A DNA stretch of 64,000 nucleotides. It comes from Glycomyces tritici (GTDB taxonomy: Bacteria; Actinomycetota; Actinomycetes; Mycobacteriales; Micromonosporaceae). The notes beneath the pieces were generated by a model, which was not told where the DNA came from, ran no database searches, and saw only the letters and a list, made by a program, of their open reading frames with translations. The translations under genes and the position numbers were made by a program. The stretch's first letter is position 1, and each line of letters opens with the position of its first letter. The stretch covers positions 733,690 to 797,689 of the forward strand of contig NZ_JAUEMJ010000003.1 of NCBI RefSeq assembly GCF_030403505.1, read 5' to 3'. Shown here piece by piece: positions 63,450-64,000 of the stretch.

Positions 63450-63914
63450 ATGGGGCGAGGCCGAGCTAAGGCGAAGCAGACCAAAGTGGCCCGCAAGCTC
63501 AAGTACCACACGCCTAACACCGACATCCGAGCGCTGGAGCGCGAACTCGGGGGCGGTCGTCAGGACGAGGTGGACATTGAGCCTCCTGAAAAGGAACCGG
63601 ACCCTTACGCCGCTTACGCCGACGATCGGTACGACGGAGACGAAGAAGAACTCCGTGAAGATGACTGGCTCCCGCCTAAGAAGCAGTTAGCCGGACGGCT
63701 CCGGCGAGCCGACCAGGCGGGCCCTCCCGACCGTTACCGCAATCTCCATATCCAGTGGGCACAGGTGTTCTCAGCGACCCCTGCGCCCGACCCGAAGGTC
63801 CGCTCCCCCACGAGCCGGTCCCCAGGTGCTGGAGCAAAGACTTCGGATACCGGACCGCGCATTTGGGGTGTACAGCTCTGTACAGCTTCGGGATGCACAG
63901 CCAAAAGCAAGTGA
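63450..63914 (+). CDS. DUF3073 protein with extended C-terminus
   Basis: The N-terminus M-G-R-G-R-A-K-A-K-Q-T-K-V-A-R-K-L-K-Y is the highly conserved start of actinobacterial DUF3073 proteins, usually 60-100 residues with an acidic D-P-Y-A-A-Y-A-D middle, present at about 51-58. Here the frame continues to 154 residues; the last 65 (from about residue 90) are basic, low-conservation sequence and may not belong to the ancestral protein. The family is of unknown function. A 9-bp hairpin follows the stop. Confidence 0.85.
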   Translation: MGRGRAKAKQTKVARKLKYHTPNTDIRALERELGGGRQDEVDIEPPEKEPDPYAAYADDRYDGDEEELREDDWLPPKKQLAGRLRRADQAGPPDRYRNLHIQWAQVFSATPAPDPKVRSPTSRSPGAGAKTSDTGPRIWGVQLCTASGCTAKSK

Positions 63915-63923
63915 AGAAGAGGC

Positions 63924-63944
63924 GGCGCGACCAGTGGTCGCGCC
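63924..63944 (+). terminator. Terminator of the DUF3073 gene
   Basis: GGCGCGACC pairs perfectly with GGTCGCGCC over AGT, 10 bp after the stop. The last 56 bases of the window show no further gene. Confidence 0.75.
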
Positions 63945-64000
63945 CCCGCATAGGCGGCGTGCGGGCGGGTACGGCGGCGGGGGCTGCGGGCCCCGGGTCT

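Overview
The window is high-GC actinomycete chromosome with mycelial-type actinomycete landmarks: sepH (cell division), the futalosine menaquinone genes mqnB-mqnD, disA, mutY, and the bldC / Leu-Phe-Val dehydrogenase neighbourhood. Gene order and protein types fit a filamentous actinomycete outside the mycolic-acid group (perhaps Glycomycetaceae or a Micromonosporaceae relative). That placement is inference; no rRNA or marker comparison could be made. Most of the window is ordinary chromosomal backbone and I found no prophage, integrase, intact insertion sequence or CRISPR array.

Layout. 1-4.7 kb: sepH (cut by the window edge), DUF2530, DUF3027, mqnB-mqnD and a cold-shock gene. 4.8-6.0 kb: larE enclosed by a 90-bp inverted repeat. 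6.0-8.9 kb: intergenic repeats, a YidD homologue with a cysteine-rich N-terminus, and small unknown genes. 9.0-11.8 kb: an AfsR/SARP-like regulator. 12-17.2 kb: small enzymes (nucleotidyltransferase, P-loop, NUDIX, GNAT) and a secreted peptidase-like hydrolase. 17.3-21.2 kb: a small HTH regulator with a double-dyad operator and four type VII (ESX) substrate-like proteins in divergent pairs. 21.5-26.8 kb: FadE5-like acyl-CoA dehydrogenase, SpoIIE-type phosphatase, GNAT and a secreted trypsin. 27.1 kb: tRNA-Gly(CCC). 27.4-35 kb: a sugar ABC importer (lipoprotein plus two permeases, no ATPase) with a clear promoter and a LacI-type operator, a secreted beta-propeller lipoprotein, and an orphan family-5 binding lipoprotein. 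35.5-38.2 kb: DrrAB-type exporter with its divergent TetR regulator and operator. 38.2-42.1 kb: a secreted peptide, a NarL-type response regulator and a CPBP membrane protease on one strand, diverging from the sensor kinase. 42-47.8 kb: DUF4253 protein, a 31-residue membrane peptide, SGNH hydrolase, GH42 beta-galactosidase with operator, and a degenerate lipid-kinase-like gene. 47.9-58.1 kb: purA, assorted enzymes, GH13 glucosidase, disA, mutY. 58.4-64 kb: a 90-bp repeat array, PrsW-like protease, bldC, its overlapping neighbour, Leu/Phe/Val dehydrogenase, DUF3073.

Genes that look functionally linked: the ABC importer, GH42, GH13 and orphan lipoprotein form a scattered set for uptake and breakdown of plant-type oligosaccharides, two of them behind LacI-type operators; the kinase / CPBP / response-regulator cluster shares a duplicated dyad; the ESX-like proteins are probably exported by machinery encoded elsewhere.

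The strongest unexplained signals are (i) the 90-bp inverted repeat around larE, (ii) the two matching dyads in the two-component/CPBP divergent region, (iii) intergenic tandem repeats of unrelated sequence (30, 31, 45, 60 and 90 bp) placed directly after several genes, and (iv) genes whose reading frames run on past the expected family end into the next gene (the response regulator and the gene before bldC). None of these amounts to a demonstrated new system.
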